DNA of 64,000 bases from Symbiodinium natans. Taxonomy: Eukaryota > Sar > Dinophyceae > Suessiales > Symbiodiniaceae. Position 1 is the stretch's first letter; each line of letters starts with the position of its first letter. Position numbers and translations under genes: made by a program. The notes under the pieces are model-generated. The model saw only the letters and a program-made list of their open reading frames with translations. It was not told where the DNA came from and ran no database searches. The DNA lies in the NCBI GenBank assembly GCA_905221605.1, contig CAJNDS010000234.1, positions 127,747-191,746 of the forward strand. Reading direction: 5' to 3'. Shown piece by piece: positions 1 to 10,666 of the stretch.

Positions 1-285
1 GAAGGTTTGTAAAGGGCCATCCTATCGCAGCGCCCCACATCCCCCCCCCTCTCCCCGTCTCCCCCCCATGAATCTCCGAACCCCCAAAAAACCGCAAACC
101 CCAACAGCCCTGGGTTTTCGAGGGATTTGGGGTTTAGGGTTTGCGGGTTGAGGGTTTAGGGTTTAGGAACCCCAGGGGTATTTTCGGGTTTTGCATTCAG
201 AGTCCGGCACCCCAAAAAATCTAGCCCTAAACCCTAGACCCTAAACCCTAAACGCTGAAAAAAGCAAAGCCTTTTGTGTGCGCAG

Positions 286-321
286 GCCGGCAACCCCAGC
301 CTGGAAGCTCCCATCATCGAA
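286..321 (+). CDS. Gene 1 exon a (first seen)
   Basis: Acceptor GCGCAG|G, donor GAA|GCTGCT. Encodes AGNPSLEAPIIE. Twelve codons, phase 0 at both ends. CCCTAAA-type repeats lie upstream (about 200-255). Confidence 0.6.
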
Positions 322-3300
322 GCTGCTCGACTGAGCTTAAGGCCCTTAATCTTATTCCCCCATATAAGCCCTATAAAAGCCTTGTAAGAGCCTTATATCG
401 CCGCTGTATAATCCGATATACCTCAGTAGCCCCTAAAACAACCCCTAAATAACTCCTAAGGTTCCTTACGGAGGGTCCCTCCTTCAGTCCCTTGAGCCTG
501 GCTCAGGGCGGCTTTCTGAGGGTTTGCGTTGGGGAGGGGGGGGGGGGGGGGGCCCTAAGCCCGAAGCCCTGAACTCGAAAGCCCCCGAACCTTCAAATCC
601 CTAAGCCCCTAAAGCACTGCACCCCGAAACCCCTAAACCTCTCAACCCCTAAACCCTAAACCCTTAAAGGAGCCACCAGTCGCCCGCTTCTCCTCTAAAC
701 CCCAAACCCTCTGCCTTGAGTCCTCGGACACAGAGTACGCCCTAGTTCCCTCTTCTTTTGGGGTCGTAGGGTTTAGGAAGATGGCGGTTGAGGACCCTTT
801 CGAGGCTGACGTGAACCTGGGAGCCTCCATGCCTCTTGGACGCAGAGCAAACATTAAGCCCAAAACCCTCAACCCTTGAACCCTGAACCCTGAACAACCC
901 TGAACCCTGAACCCTAAACCCTAAACCCTAAACCCTAAACCCTAAACCCTAAACCCTAAACCCTAAACCCTAAACCTCTAAACCCTGAACCCTGAACCCT
1001 AAACCCTGGACCCTAAACCCTAAAGCCTTTTCATTCGGGCTTCAAAGTTTTCAGCAAAGGAGGGAGCGATTCTGCGTTGGTGCTGTGGGAACATGGGGCT
1101 CAGATGAGTTTGAGGGATTAGGGTTTAGGGCTATGGGTTTGTGGGAGCATCGGGTTACCTGACCGGATTAGGGTTTAAGGTTTAGGAACCCTAAACCCTT
1201 AATCCTAAACCCCAAACCCTCACCTACGCCGCAAGCCCGAAGCCCAGAAGCTTCAACGATTGCTTTGGGGCGTGATTGGTCTGCTTGCTAACCAGTCAAG
1301 AGTTAAATGTCCAGCTTTTGGGGCTGAAGTTGTTGGTTTAGGGTTTAGGGTTTAGGGTTTAGGGTTTAGGGTGTAGGGTGTAGGGTTTAGGGTTTAAAAA
1401 TTAAGGTTTAGGGTTTAGGAACCTTAAGCCCTCAGCCCTAAACCCGAAACCCCAAACCCCAAACCCTACAACGCCCCTGGATTTCCCAGGCTGTTGGAGA
1501 GGTGAGGCTTTGGGTTGGATGGAGCCTGAAGTAGAGCCATTTGACGCAGGGACTCCAATACCCCGTAATTAAGGAATATTCCTTCAACTCCAAGAGGGTT
1601 CCTTATATTGGGGGTTTCCGAAAATAGGGGTACCCTTTGTGGGGCCTCCCTTTAATTGGGATTCTCTTCTTTTGGGCTATAAATGGGGTACCCCTATTTT
1701 GGGAAGCGCCCAGAGGGTCTAAGGAGTATTCCTTTATCAAGGGGTATTGGAGCCTCTGCAAACTCTGCATGTTTTTCTGAGGTCCCGCACACAAAGGCTT
1801 GATTCAGGGCTTCAGGATTTAGGCTTCCCCTAAACCCGAAGCCCTACACCCTAAACCCTAGACCCCAAACCCTAAACCCTAAACCCCAAACCCCAAACCC
1901 TAAGCCCTAAACCCTAAACCCTAAACCCTAAACCTTTGATCTCATAGGGGCCAGCTCAAAGGCACTGGCTGAGCGCCCATCGCCTGGTCGAGGAGATCAC
2001 AGCTCTGGTCTTTAGGGTTTAGGGTTTAGGGTTTAGGGTTTAGGGTTTAGGGTTTAGGGTTTAGGGTTTAGGGTTTAGGGTTTAGGGTTTAGGGTTTAGG
2101 GTTTAGGGTTTAGGGTTTAGGGGTTCTGCGTTCAAAGCTTTTGGCACATGGTGTTGCTTGCAAGTCTAGGCAGCAGTGTGTTGAGTACCGCCAGAAAACC
2201 CTAAACCTCTAAAACCCTGTAAAATCCGAGAACCCTATCCTCAACCCTACGTACCAAAGAACAACCTTTGTGGTGATGGTGCGCTCGGATTTTGGGGATG
2301 TTGCGCAGCATCAGATCCGATCCCTGAAGCAAAACCCCGAATTCGGGTTTAGGATTTAGGGTTTAGGGTTTAGGGTTTAGGGTTTAGGGTTTAGGGTTTA
2401 GAGCCTCAAAGCCTTGTCCTTCCACCCTGCACTTTAATAACCTCGAAGTCGTTGGCTGTCGCAAGGCGCCTCCACCTCATCCCTAAACCCCAAACACTAG
2501 ACCCTCTCCATGTTAGGTATACCAAGTTGAAATCCTGGTCCTAACACCTGAACCCTAAATCCTACATCCTATAACCCTAAACCCTAAACCCCAAACCCCA
2601 AAACCCTAAGCCCTAAACCCTAAACCCTAAACCCTAAACCCTAAACCCTAAACCCTAAACCCTAAACCCTAAACCCTTAACCCTTAACCCTTAACCCTAA
2701 ACCCTAAAGCCTAAAGCCTAAAACCTAAAACCCTAAACCCTAAACCCTAAACCCTAAACCCTGAACCCTGAACCCTAAACCCTAAACCACTCACCACTTG
2801 GCAGGAGTTCGCCCGCAGCACGGAGCTCTGCAGCCGTGGTGCCTCCCTGGCGGAGCCCGGGCAGAGCTTACATCCGCGAGGGTTTAGGGTTAGGGTTTAG
2901 GGTTTAGGGTTTAGGGTTTAGGGTTAAGGGCTTAGGGCTTAGGGCTTAGGGCTTAGGGTTTCGGGTTTCGGGTTTAGGGTTTAGGGGTAGGATTCCCAGA
3001 GACTCCGATGCCCCTAAATTAAGGAATCTTCCTGAAACCACATAAGGAAGCCTATTATTTTCAGGGGCTGTGGACAAGAAGCGCCACACCTCGAGCGCCG
3101 CAAGCGGTGAACGACATTGCCGCGGCGCATGCGGCCGCGGCACGCAGCATCGTCACGGGGACGGTGCAGGTCGGGGAACAAAGCCGCAGCGTGGGAGTTC
3201 GAGGACGAGGGGACGTGATGAGAAGGGGGGAGTTGGCAGACGTCAACGCCGGCCGTTCGGAGGTAGCGAATGAGTCGGCAGCGGACGACACTTTGCCGCG

Positions 3301-4625
3301 TTCGGCTCGTTGGCTTGGAGGTAAGTGTGGTGTCGGCGCATGATGGCATCCGCCCGGTAAGCTAGCCGTTCGTGCTGCTCCATATGTGTGCCACATATCG
3401 GGGGTGATCGCCGAAATCGAAGCGGTGCGAGAAGCAAGCCGCACGGGCACTTCCAGCCGCTTTGGGCAAGGGGTTCAGAGTTTGGAGTTTAGGGTGTGGT
3501 GTTTCGCAGTGTGTGCTTAGTAAACCTGCAAGGAGCTTAGAAAGAGACTTCTCCCCGTGCTCCGCGTCCGTGCTGTTGCAAATGGTAGTGCTAGCGCTCC
3601 CAGCTGCGAGTGAAGCTGAGAGAATCGAACGGGTGAGACAGTCCCCTTTGCTTTGTGGTCCTTTGCTGTTACTTTAGATCCTTACCTTTTTTGGGTTTAT
3701 TGGGTTTCTTATTAAGGCAGCTAAAAGTTTAATTTATAGCTACCCTCCTGAGTGCAGCCAAGTTTGGGTAAGGGGGGGGGTAGGGGGGGCAGAAAGGGGG
3801 TAAGGGGGCGTGGGGAGGGCGGGGATGGCAGCGGGCAAACACTTCATACAACACTTCTTCACGAAGGTAGGGCTCGGGGCAGGTCTTCGGACGCAGCAAC
3901 CCTTCGGGATTTCACTGACGCCAACCGCAGGGGTCGGCAGATAATTTAAGGAACATTCCTGAATTGAGGGGTCCCTGGGACAGCTTCGGACTTAGACTTT
4001 AAGGGTTCGTACCTGCATCACAAGGCGAATCCGAAACCCTAAAAACCTAAACCCCCAAAGCCGAAACCGTACACCATCCTAAACCCCAAAAGCCTAAACC
4101 CCAACCCCGCCCTTGCCAGCCTAAACCCCTAAACCCTGCAACCGCGAAACCTCCAAACCCCTCAACCGCAAATCCTGACTACACCCTAAACCCTCAAAAA
4201 ACCCCTAAGCCCCTTAACGCCCTAAACCCCTAAACCCCTAAACCCTCGCTCCCTAAGCCCTTAGCCCAGACACACCCTAAACCCCAAACTCCTAAACTCC
4301 TTAACCCCTAAACCCTCACCCTCTAAACCCTAAACCCTCAGCCTAAACCCTAAGCCCCAAACCTTACAAACCCCCGAACCCCTAAACCGTAAACCTGAAA
4401 AAAACCCCCAAAGCCCTAAACCCTAAACCCTAAACCCTAAACCCTAAACCCTAAAACACTAAAACCCTGGCCCTAAACCCTAAACCCCTAAACCCCTAAA
4501 ACCCGAAACCCTAAACCCAAAACCCAAAACCCAACACCCTAAACCCAGCCCTAAGCCCCTGACAATTCTTTGTGCAAGAGGAGCTCCTGGAGCCCTGGAC
4601 GCCACCAGAGCAGGAGGAGGACTGA
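286..4625 (+). CDS. Gene 1: 3' end of a TUTase/poly(A)-polymerase-like gene (five exons, stop at 4625)
   Basis: Five small exons join in phase 0: 286-321, 793-846, 1948-2001, 2805-2852 and 4581-4625. Together they encode about 78 C-terminal residues and end in TGA. The first junction creates IIE|DPFE, matching the IEDPF signature of the PAP-associated domain in terminal nucleotidyltransferases. It is followed by HRLVEEIT, EFARSTELCSRGASLA and ELLEPWTPPEQEED. All five acceptors are AG|G; donors are GC (322, 847, 2002) and GA (2853), as known for dinoflagellate introns. The 5' part of the gene lies outside the window. The product would be expected to add nucleotides to RNA 3' ends, but no catalytic exon of this copy is present. 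The family call is inference from motifs; exon chaining is read directly. Confidence 0.7.
793..846 (+). CDS. Gene 1 exon b (PAP-associated DPFE motif)
   Basis: Acceptor GTTGAG|G, donor AGA|GCAAAC. Encodes DPFEADVNLGASMPLGRR. This exon breaks the usual repeat polarity: a TTTAGGG unit lies upstream and CCCTAAA arrays downstream. An alternative start of the exon at 781 (AAG|ATG) cannot be excluded. Confidence 0.65.
885..1024 (-). repeat. Telomere-type CCCTAAA array
   Basis: Nine or more consecutive CCCTAAA units with CCCTGAA variants at both edges. It lies in the intron between gene 1 exons b and c. The rest of that intron (1025-1546) is degenerate repeat plus a TTTAGGG array at 1334-1398 with no gene that I can see. 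Confidence 0.9.
1547..1759. mobile_element. Foldback element B1 with a C' element nested in it
   Basis: Outer inverted arms read GACTCCAATACCCC...AAGGAATATTCC on the left and GGAGTATTCC...GGGGTATTGGAG on the right. Between them (about 1616-1704) lies a second inverted pair, CCGAAAATAGGGGTACC and GGTACCCCTATTTTGGG, belonging to family C'. No coding capacity is seen, so this is a non-autonomous, MITE-like insertion in a gene 1 intron. Confidence 0.7.
1948..2001 (+). CDS. Gene 1 exon c
   Basis: Acceptor CATAG|G, donor ACA|GCTCTG. Encodes GPAQRHWLSAHRLVEEIT. CCCTAAA array immediately upstream (1838-1935) and TTTAGGG array immediately downstream (2011-2121). Confidence 0.6.
2011..2121 (+). repeat. 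TTTAGGG array at the 5' end of an intron
   Basis: About 15 perfect TTTAGGG units begin nine bases after the GC donor at 2002. The intron (2002-2804) ends with a CCCTAAA array (about 2575-2790), so its ends are complementary. Between them lie short unclassified sequence and another TTTAGGG array (2341-2401). Confidence 0.9.
2805..2852 (+). CDS. Gene 1 exon d
   Basis: Acceptor TTGGCAG|G, donor GCG|GAGCCC (GA type). Encodes EFARSTELCSRGASLA. Joining to 4581 gives ...SLA|ELLEPW, a natural continuation. The exon sits in a 90-bp GC-rich island between a CCCTAAA array and a TTTAGGG array (2881-2930). Confidence 0.7.
2994..3980. mobile_element. B2: foldback arms enclosing ~880 bp of unique, exon-like DNA (Pack-MITE-like)
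   Basis: The left arm (2994-3050) and right arm (3942-3980) are the two halves of family B: TCCCAGAGACTCC...CCTAAATTAAGGAA and TTCCTGAATTGAGG...CCTGGGA. Other B copies are 100-215 bp, while this one holds about 880 bp. That DNA is GC-rich, includes an open frame with a splice-like exon (TTTTCAG|GGG at 3063, GGAG|GTAAGT at 3319) and a G-rich tract at 3770-3830. It lies in the last intron of gene 1. Capture of host sequence by the element is inference; two separate half elements are the alternative. Confidence 0.5.
4020..4560 (-). repeat. Degenerate CCCTAAA-like tract
   Basis: Irregular CCCTAAA/CCCCTAAA/CCCTCAA units with many point differences, becoming regular at about 4415-4456. It forms the 3' end of the intron before the last exon of gene 1. 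Confidence 0.85.
4581..4625 (+). CDS. Gene 1 terminal exon with stop codon
   Basis: Acceptor GCAAGAG|G. Reads ELLEPWTPPEQEED followed by TGA at 4623-4625. It continues exon d in phase. The acidic end after a tryptophan-proline motif is a plausible C-terminus. Confidence 0.7.
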   Translation, partial: ELLEPWTPPEQEED

Positions 4626-5187
4626 GGACCCGTCCAAGGTTTTTGTGTTGGTTCATATTTTTTTATATATGGGTTGGTGGTCTCCTTCAGAAGGGTTTCT
4701 GTCTTATAGGGCACATATTCCGGGTTCTTATTAGGGTAACTAGGGGCTATATTAAGGTATAAGCGTAACGGATTAAGAGGCCACCCGCCGTTTGTTTTTT
4801 TTGATCTTGAGGGTTTTGGGTTGATGGTTTAGGAGTTGGGGCTAGAATTTAGGGGGTTCGCTTTGGTTGTTTATGTGTGTGTGTGTGTTTTTTTTTTTGG
4901 GTGGGGGGTGGGGGGGGGGTTAGGGTTTGGGTTTTGGTTCTTTTTTTTTGTTTTTTTTTGGGGGGGGGGGGGGGGAGGGGGGTGGTTGAGGGTTGTGGGT
5001 TTTAGGGGCTTAGTCAGGGACCCTTTAAGCCCTAAACCCTAACCCCGAACCCGACATGGGTTGAGGGTTGAGTAAGGGCTTCTTGGGGTGTTCTTTTTAG
5101 TGTTTGTTTGGGTTCAAGGGTTGAGGGTGTAGGGTTTTAGTTTTAGGTGTTTCGGGGTTGGCGGTTTAGGATCTTTGGGGTCTCAGG
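4626..5187. other. Intergenic: G/T-rich low complexity downstream of gene 1
   Basis: Presumed 3' flank of gene 1. Contains GT dinucleotides, long T and G runs (4880-4990) and short CCCTAAA/TTTAGGG fragments. No gene seen. Confidence 0.6.
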
Positions 5188-5315
5188 TTGGGATGTTACC
5201 CCTTGTACTATCAGTCCTTAATGGGGATTAGAGTTTCTGCTATGATAATCTCTACTAAGGACTGTTCGTATAAGGAAGAACATCCTGTTAGTATTATAAG
5301 GGGGAACATCCCAAG
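5188..5315. mobile_element. Foldback element A1
   Basis: Left arm TTGGGATGTTACCCCTTGTA...CAGTCCTTA; right arm TAAGGACTGTTCGTATAAGG followed by GGGGGAACATCCCAAG. The arms are inverted copies around a short AT-rich centre. Other copies of the family lie at 7854, 8609, 11304, 18991, 29814 and 31917, and an expanded one at 35291. Confidence 0.75.
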
Positions 5316-6348
5316 TTTTAGGGGGCTAAGGTAGGTGTGGGGTAGGGTTTCTGCTTCTTGGGGCATATATTGCGGGTTCTTATCAGGGTAACTAGGGGCT
5401 ACATTAAGGTATAAGGGCAACAGATGAAGAGGCCACCGGCCTTTATAGGTCACAAAGCAAATTCCAATGTCTTGCGCAAGATACTTATGCAGTGGACATT
5501 CGTTACCCTCACCATAGGTTCAACACTACACCGCAGCTAAGGTGAAAGCACTAATGACATGGCCGCAGCGAAGTGTGCCCGGATTAGGGTTTAGGGTTTA
5601 GGGTTTAGGGTTTAGGGTTTAGGGCTTAGGGGGGCTGAAATTTGCAAGCGCTGTAATGTAGGCCCACCACCTGAAAATGTGGGTTTCAGAAGCGGGAAGA
5701 CCCGAAATGGGCCGATAAATTGTCCGAGCAAGAACGACGCGAACACACACCCTGAACCCTAAACCCAAAACTCTAAACCCCAAACCCTAAGCCCTGCACC
5801 CACGGAACAGGCCAATGCCGACAGCACACGAGAACCTTAGATGCAGCAACAGCACCAAAGCAAACACCCAATACCCGAACCCAGAGGCAAGCGCCTAAAT
5901 CCAAACCTGCAACCTCAGGCTTTAGGGTTTAGGGTTTAGGGTTTAGGGTTCAGTCTTAGCGTTGAGATTTTAGTCTCGGGGTTTAGGTGGGTTTCCCAAA
6001 AATAGAGTTGCTTCTGTGGTTCCAATAAACAAGGATTCTGGTACTTTGGGGGCATATAAGGGGAACCCCAAATCTTGGGAAATACCCAAACGTCCTGTGG
6101 AGGAAGAAGCCTGAATCCTGCGGCAGCGCGAAACCGGCGTTGCTTGAGAGGGTCGGAGGGGCCTTCTTCTGGCCTTCTTCCAACCGGGTGTGGGTTCTAC
6201 TTAGGGTTTAGAGTTTAGGGTTCTACGGTAGACCATCGTCTTGCTGTTGCTGGCCCAAATGAGCAGGGGGGCCCCCATCCGACCGCTCGCATTTTAAACG
6301 ACAGGTCACGCGGAAGCGCGAGCAGAATCGTGAGCCCTAAGCCCTCAA
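5316..6348. other. Intergenic stretch with short repeat arrays and a C' foldback
   Basis: Holds TTTAGGG arrays at 5583-5630 and 5921-5955 and a C' foldback at 5992-6082 (TTTCCCAAAAATAG / CTTGGGAAA arms). The remaining DNA is unclassified and I see no supported gene. Confidence 0.5.
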
Positions 6349-6420
6349 CCCCAAAACCCCAAAACCCCAAAACCCCAAAACCCCAAAACCCCAAAACCCC
6401 AAAACCCCAAAACCCCAAAA
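6349..6420 (-). repeat. (CCCCAAAA)9 tandem array
   Basis: Nine perfect 8-nt units. The unit equals the TTTTGGGG telomere repeat of some ciliates, but here it sits among CCCTAAA tracts and is best read as a local expansion of a mutant unit. Confidence 0.95.
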
Positions 6421-7200
6421 CCCCAAACCCTAAAGCCCTCAAACCTTCAACCCCTGAACCCTAACCCGCCGCAAGCCCTGAACCCCTGAACCCCTACACT
6501 CTAAGTTCCTAAACCCCGAAACTCTAAACCCTAAACCCAAAACCCTAAACCCTAAACCCTAATCCCTAAACCCTAAACCCTAAACCCTTTTCAGCCCTAG
6601 GTCACGTCGTGCCGTTCTTTGTGCGATGTGCTTATGTTTTGTTAATGTACGTTAAACCCTAAACCCCAAGCCCCAAGCCCTAAACCCTAAACCCCAAACC
6701 CCAAACCCCAAACCCTAAACCCTGAACCCTAAACCCTAAACCCGAAACCCTAAACCCTAAACCCTAATCCCTAAACCCTAAACCCTTTAGGGGCTTTAGA
6801 GACTTAGGGTTCAGGGATTTTGGGTCAACGATTTGGGGGGTCTGGGGCTGGCATTGGCACCCGAGGTCCAAGATGCTTACTATTGTTTGGGGTTTAGGTT
6901 TTAGGGTTCAGGGTTCAGGGTTTAGGGTTCAGGGTTTCGGGTTCAGGGCTTCGGGTTTAGGGTTCAGGGTTCAGGGTTTAGGGTTTAGGGTTCAGGGTTC
7001 AGGGTTTAGGGTTTAGGGTTCAGGGTTTAGGGTTTAGGGTTTCGGGTTTAGGGTTTAGGGTTTAGGGTTCAGGGAAGCCTCAAGAGCACAGAAAGCCTCA
7101 ACACTCTAAGCCCTGAGCAGTCCAAGTTGCGTAGACGGCGTAGGCCCCAAACCTTGCAACCACGGCTCATGGGTACTTATGACACAAGGAGAACTGTAGT
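6421..7200. repeat. Mixed CCCTAAA, then TTTAGGG/TTCAGGG arrays
   Basis: CCCTAAA-type units at about 6535-6590 and 6655-6790, TTTAGGG/TTCAGGG units at 6895-7075. A spacer (6791-6890) separates the opposite polarities but shows no convincing exon. Confidence 0.75.
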
Positions 7201-7312
7201 TCCCAGAGATGCCAATACCCCTAAATTAAGGAGTATTCCTTAAGTATAAGGAACCTTCTTACGGTTTAAAGAAGATTCCTAGTCAAGGGAATGAAGGGGT
7301 ATTGGAGACCCT
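7201..7312. mobile_element. Foldback element B3
   Basis: Arms TCCCAGAGATGCCAATACCC and GGGGTATTGGAGACC are inverted, with AAGGAGTATTCCTT inside. Short complete family member without coding capacity. Confidence 0.7.
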
Positions 7313-7440
7313 CGGTTAAGCCCCCTCCACCCCCCGCCGCCCCCCCACCCTGCCACGCCCCTATCCGCCCACTCCCCCATTCGCCCACCTCCCCCCCCCT
7401 CCCCCCCTCCCCCCCCCGCCCGCGAAGCCTAAACCCTAAA

Positions 7441-7512
7441 CACCCAAAACACCCAAAACACCCAAAACACCCAAAACACCCAAAACACCCAAAACACCCA
7501 AAACACCCAAAG
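7441..7512 (-). repeat. (CACCCAAAA)8 tandem array
   Basis: Seven perfect 9-nt units plus one with a G at the end. Another locally homogenised derivative of the telomere-like unit. Confidence 0.9.
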
Positions 7513-7853
7513 AAGTGTCTTGCAAGCTCTTGAGTCGCAGCCATTCAGACTTCAGATCTGGATTACCATTCCGGTATCGAACTTTCCGAGCCTTGCGAGG
7601 ACTGCGGGGGGCCGGGGGGGGGGGTTTAAGGTTTGGGTTTTGGCTCCAGGGTTTGGGATTTAGGTTTAGGGTTCAGGCGCTTGGTTTCTTGTTAAGTTTT
7701 CGTGTTTTTTTTGGGGGACTCGTGAGGACGAGGATCTTGTTTGCAGCAGCTGATTTCGTTACGTTCTTCCTTGAGGGTTGGGTAGGGGCTAGGTGGAATG
7801 TTTGGAGGGGCGCCGGACCTCTCTACACCCTAAACCCTAGCAGGCCCTAAACC

Positions 7854-8142
7854 TTGGGATGTTCCCCTCTTACTAACAGTCCTTCGTCAGGATGATAGTA
7901 CCCCCCACTATCCCAACCCTCAACCCTTCTTCGCCATGTCTTCGGTCGCAACTGTTGCTTTTCGTTGTCCCAGAATTTAAACCAACAGCTGCCAGAACCC
8001 CCCCTGAGGTTTAGGGTTTAGGGTTTAGGGTTTAGGGTTTAGGGTTTAGGGTTTAGGGTGTCGTATATCTTCTCCTTGTCGCTCGGGGTACCAGCACTCA
8101 CTTCCCCCAATCTTGGAGCTTCCTGGTCGAGCTTCTTTCGTG
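7854..8142. mobile_element. Foldback A2 (7854-7916), then a TTTAGGG array
   Basis: The left arm TTGGGATGTTCCCC...ACTAACAGTCCTT is clear; the right arm is reduced. A TTTAGGG array follows at 8009-8058. Confidence 0.55.
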
Positions 8143-8320
8143 CCCAGGGGCTCCAATCCCCTTAATCTAGGAGTATTCCTTAACCCTAAACCCTAAACCC
8201 GAAACCCTAAACCCTAAACCCTAAACGCTAAACCCTAAACCTTAAACCCTAAACTTCTACTCTGGCTCCTTACATGGTCTAAGTACTCTTCCTTAGTTAA
8301 GGAGTATTGGAGTCTCTGGG
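8143..8320. mobile_element. Foldback B4 carrying a CCCTAAA array inside
   Basis: Left arm CCCAGGGGCTCCAATCCCC...GGAGTATTCCTT, right arm AAGGAGTATTGGAGTCTCTGGG. About 75 bp of CCCTAAA-type units (8177-8252) lie between the arms, showing that telomere-like units can appear or expand inside a mobile element. Confidence 0.7.
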
Positions 8321-8389
8321 CACAGTACTTCTGACACTGTGCACTTGCTCTTTTCCTTGGCTCTCGGGGAGTTGCTAAAAAAACCCTAG

Positions 8390-8608
8390 AGCCCTGAAGC
8401 CCTAAAACCCTAAAACCCTAAAACCTTAAAGCCCTAAAACCTTAAAGCCCTGAAACCCTAAAACTCTACAACCCTAAAACCCTAAAACCCTAAACCCTAA
8501 AGCCCTAAACCCTGAGCCCTAAACCCTCAAGCCCTAAACCCTAACGCCCTAAACACTATGCCACCCTCAATCCTAAGCCCTAAGCCCTAAACCCCCCCAA
8601 AACCCAGT
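8390..8608 (-). repeat. Degenerate CCCTAAAA/CCCTAAA tract
   Basis: Irregular 7- and 8-nt units. No coding signal. Confidence 0.8.
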
Positions 8609-8683
8609 CTAACAGTCCTGAATAGGGACTATAGTACCCCTGATTATAATCCCTCTTACTGTTAGTGTAAGGGGGCATCCCCC
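8609..8683. mobile_element. Foldback A3
   Basis: CTAACAGTCCTGAATAGGGA ... TTACTGTTAGTGTAAGGGGG inverted pair; the outer ends of the arms are eroded. Confidence 0.6.
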
Positions 8684-8850
8684 TAAATCCTAAACCCTGA
8701 GCCCCAAACCCTAAACTCTAAACCCCACACCCGAAACCCTAAACCCCAAACCCTTAACCCCTAACCCTAAACCCTAAACCCTAAACCAAACCCTAACGCC
8801 CTAAACCCACCAACTCCACCCCAAGCCCAGGCTTTCGACACCCGAGAGTT

Positions 8851-8963
8851 TCCCAGAGAGCCTAAAGCCCCGTAATTAAGAAATATTCCCTAACCCAAAA
8901 AGGGATCCTTCGTATGATCTAAGGAATTTTTCCCTTAATTCAGGGGGTATTGGGCTCTTTGGG
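8851..8963. mobile_element. Foldback B5
   Basis: TCCCAGAGAGCCTAAAGCCC ... GGGGGTATTGGGCTCTTTGGG arms, with AAGAAATATTCCC and GGAATTTTTCCC as the inner inverted pair. Confidence 0.65.
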
Positions 8964-9625
8964 TTCCAAGGACCCCCGGTCCAAGCACATCGCTCTACTC
9001 ATGCCCTGCGACTTGGCTGCGCAAAGCTCTGCGACCTGTATTTTTAATATGAGAAATTTGTGTTTTTTAGGTGCTTTAGATTTTTTAGATACTTTTTTTT
9101 AAAGTTTCTAAGTTTCTAAATAGTTGTTTTAGTTTCTTTTTAACCAGTTGTTTTGGATTTTCTCTTTTGCAGTTTGTTTTCGTGTTTTTGAGGGATCTAG
9201 CTTTTAGGTTACAGGGCTTAGGGCTTCGGGTTTAGGCGGGACAAAGCTGAGGATTCGGTGTCCGGGCAAACCCTGGGAGCTAAAACCGCAAGCCCCCAGG
9301 TGAAACGGCCCTGCACTCTAAACCCCAAACCCTCAACCCACAAGGCCCCTAAAGCCTAAAACCCGCCCTAACCCCGAAACTTAAAACCCCAAGCCCTACA
9401 CCCAAGACCCCAAAACCCTGCGCTACCAAGCCCCCTAAACCCTGAACCCTAAACCCTAAACCCTAAACCCTAAACCCTAAAGCCACCCAAAACGAACAGA
9501 ACTCGGCATCGGGGTTGTCAGCTCCAGGTTATGAGCTTTGAGAGTTGGTTTAGGGTTTAGGGTTTAGGGTTTAGGGTTTAGGGTTTACCCTCAAGACCGG
9601 GTTAAATGAATTTTTATGTGGTCGC
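8964..9625. other. Unclassified intergenic DNA
   Basis: AT-rich stretch (9040-9190), then degenerate CCCTAAA tract, a 65-bp island (9483-9547) between CCCTAAA and TTTAGGG arrays. The island could hide a small exon (GAACAG|AAC...CCAG|GTTATG), but nothing recognisable is encoded. Confidence 0.4.
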
Positions 9626-9714
9626 TTCTCTAAAATAGGGTCCCTTTTCTGGTCCTTGTTATACGGTGGCCTTTGTTATTCAGGTACCCCAACAAGGGAC
9701 TATCAATGTGAGAG
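9626..9714. mobile_element. Foldback C3
   Basis: TTCTCTAAAATAGGGTCCC and AAGGGACTATCAATGTGAGA arms, a decayed match to the C family seen at 20031 and 47227. Confidence 0.45.
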
Positions 9715-9779
9715 CTGACCATATCATTCTGAAGCAACCAAAGTTCTTTGTCTGAACAAGCGGCACCACCCAAAGCCCA

Positions 9780-10496
9780 TTGATCCAAAATGTCCCTGGA
9801 GGCAAAATGTTAATTTACTTCAAACAAGGCTTTGAAGATAACTACATAAGCAAGGCTTCACAGATACTCAATTTAGTTAAAATACTCGATTTAGTTAAAC
9901 AAAGCTTCAAAGGCCTCAAGAGACCCCAAAACACACCAAAAAGCAAAAACAAACTTTCGCCCAAAACTCCGGACACGAGCCCAAAGCAAAAAGAACTGGC
10001 TCAAAACCCGCCGAAAACTTTCGCTCAAAACCCGCCATCAAAATCTGGACACGAGCCCTATTCAACTTCAATCCGCCCAAAGCCAAAACCAGAACTCACC
10101 CAAGACTCGCCCAAAACCTGCCGAAGGTTTTCGCCCGAAACCCGCCCCAAAACTTTTGCCCAAAACTCCGGACGGCCCGTTGACAAACTTCCCGGAAACA
10201 ATCCCACATGGCCCCCCTCCAACCTCCGAAAAATGTCGAGGAGCCCCAACTCCCCAAGGCACCCCCTCCCTCCCCTCCCTCCCGCAAAAACAAAATCCGC
10301 CGAACACCCTCCCAAAAAGTTGCCAGCCCGCCCAAAACCTTCGGGCAAAACACTATACAGTGTCTATTATCTCCAAAGCAAAAGAGGTTTTGTTTTGCAA
10401 AGCAAAAAAAGCGGTTTAGGGCTCAGGGTGAACCCTAAAGGCCGACGTCCTCAACCCGACTTGGATGCTGCCTCGGAAGGTTACCCCCACGCCTAA
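9780..10496 (+). other. Low-complexity Pro/Lys-rich open frame, probably not a gene
   Basis: A 238-codon open frame made largely of diverged repeats of CCCAAAACCCGCC-like sequence, giving KTFAQNPP-type peptides. No domain is recognised, and the reverse strand is open over the same stretch, as expected of repetitive GC-rich DNA. Confidence 0.35.
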
Positions 10497-10666
10497 AGCT
10501 GCTGAAGGGCACTTGCAAGCCCTACAGGCTTCAGGGTTCAGGGCTTGGGGTTTAGGGGGGTCGATCTGACTTGGAGAGAAACCCTAAACCCTCTTTCTCT
10601 CTCTCTCTCATATATATATATATTTGTTTATTTATTCAAACCTTTGTATATAAATTCGCTGAATAA

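Noticed and set aside
6215-6442. Minus-strand frame of GFGVLGFW repeats as a repeat protein
   Set aside because: Translation of the (CCCCAAAA)9 array; same reason applies to frames at 7266-7544 and 43662-43875.
9780-10496. 238-codon open frame as a Pro/Lys-rich protein
   Set aside because: Built from diverged copies of a short C- and A-rich repeat; the reverse strand is open too; no domain or splice evidence.
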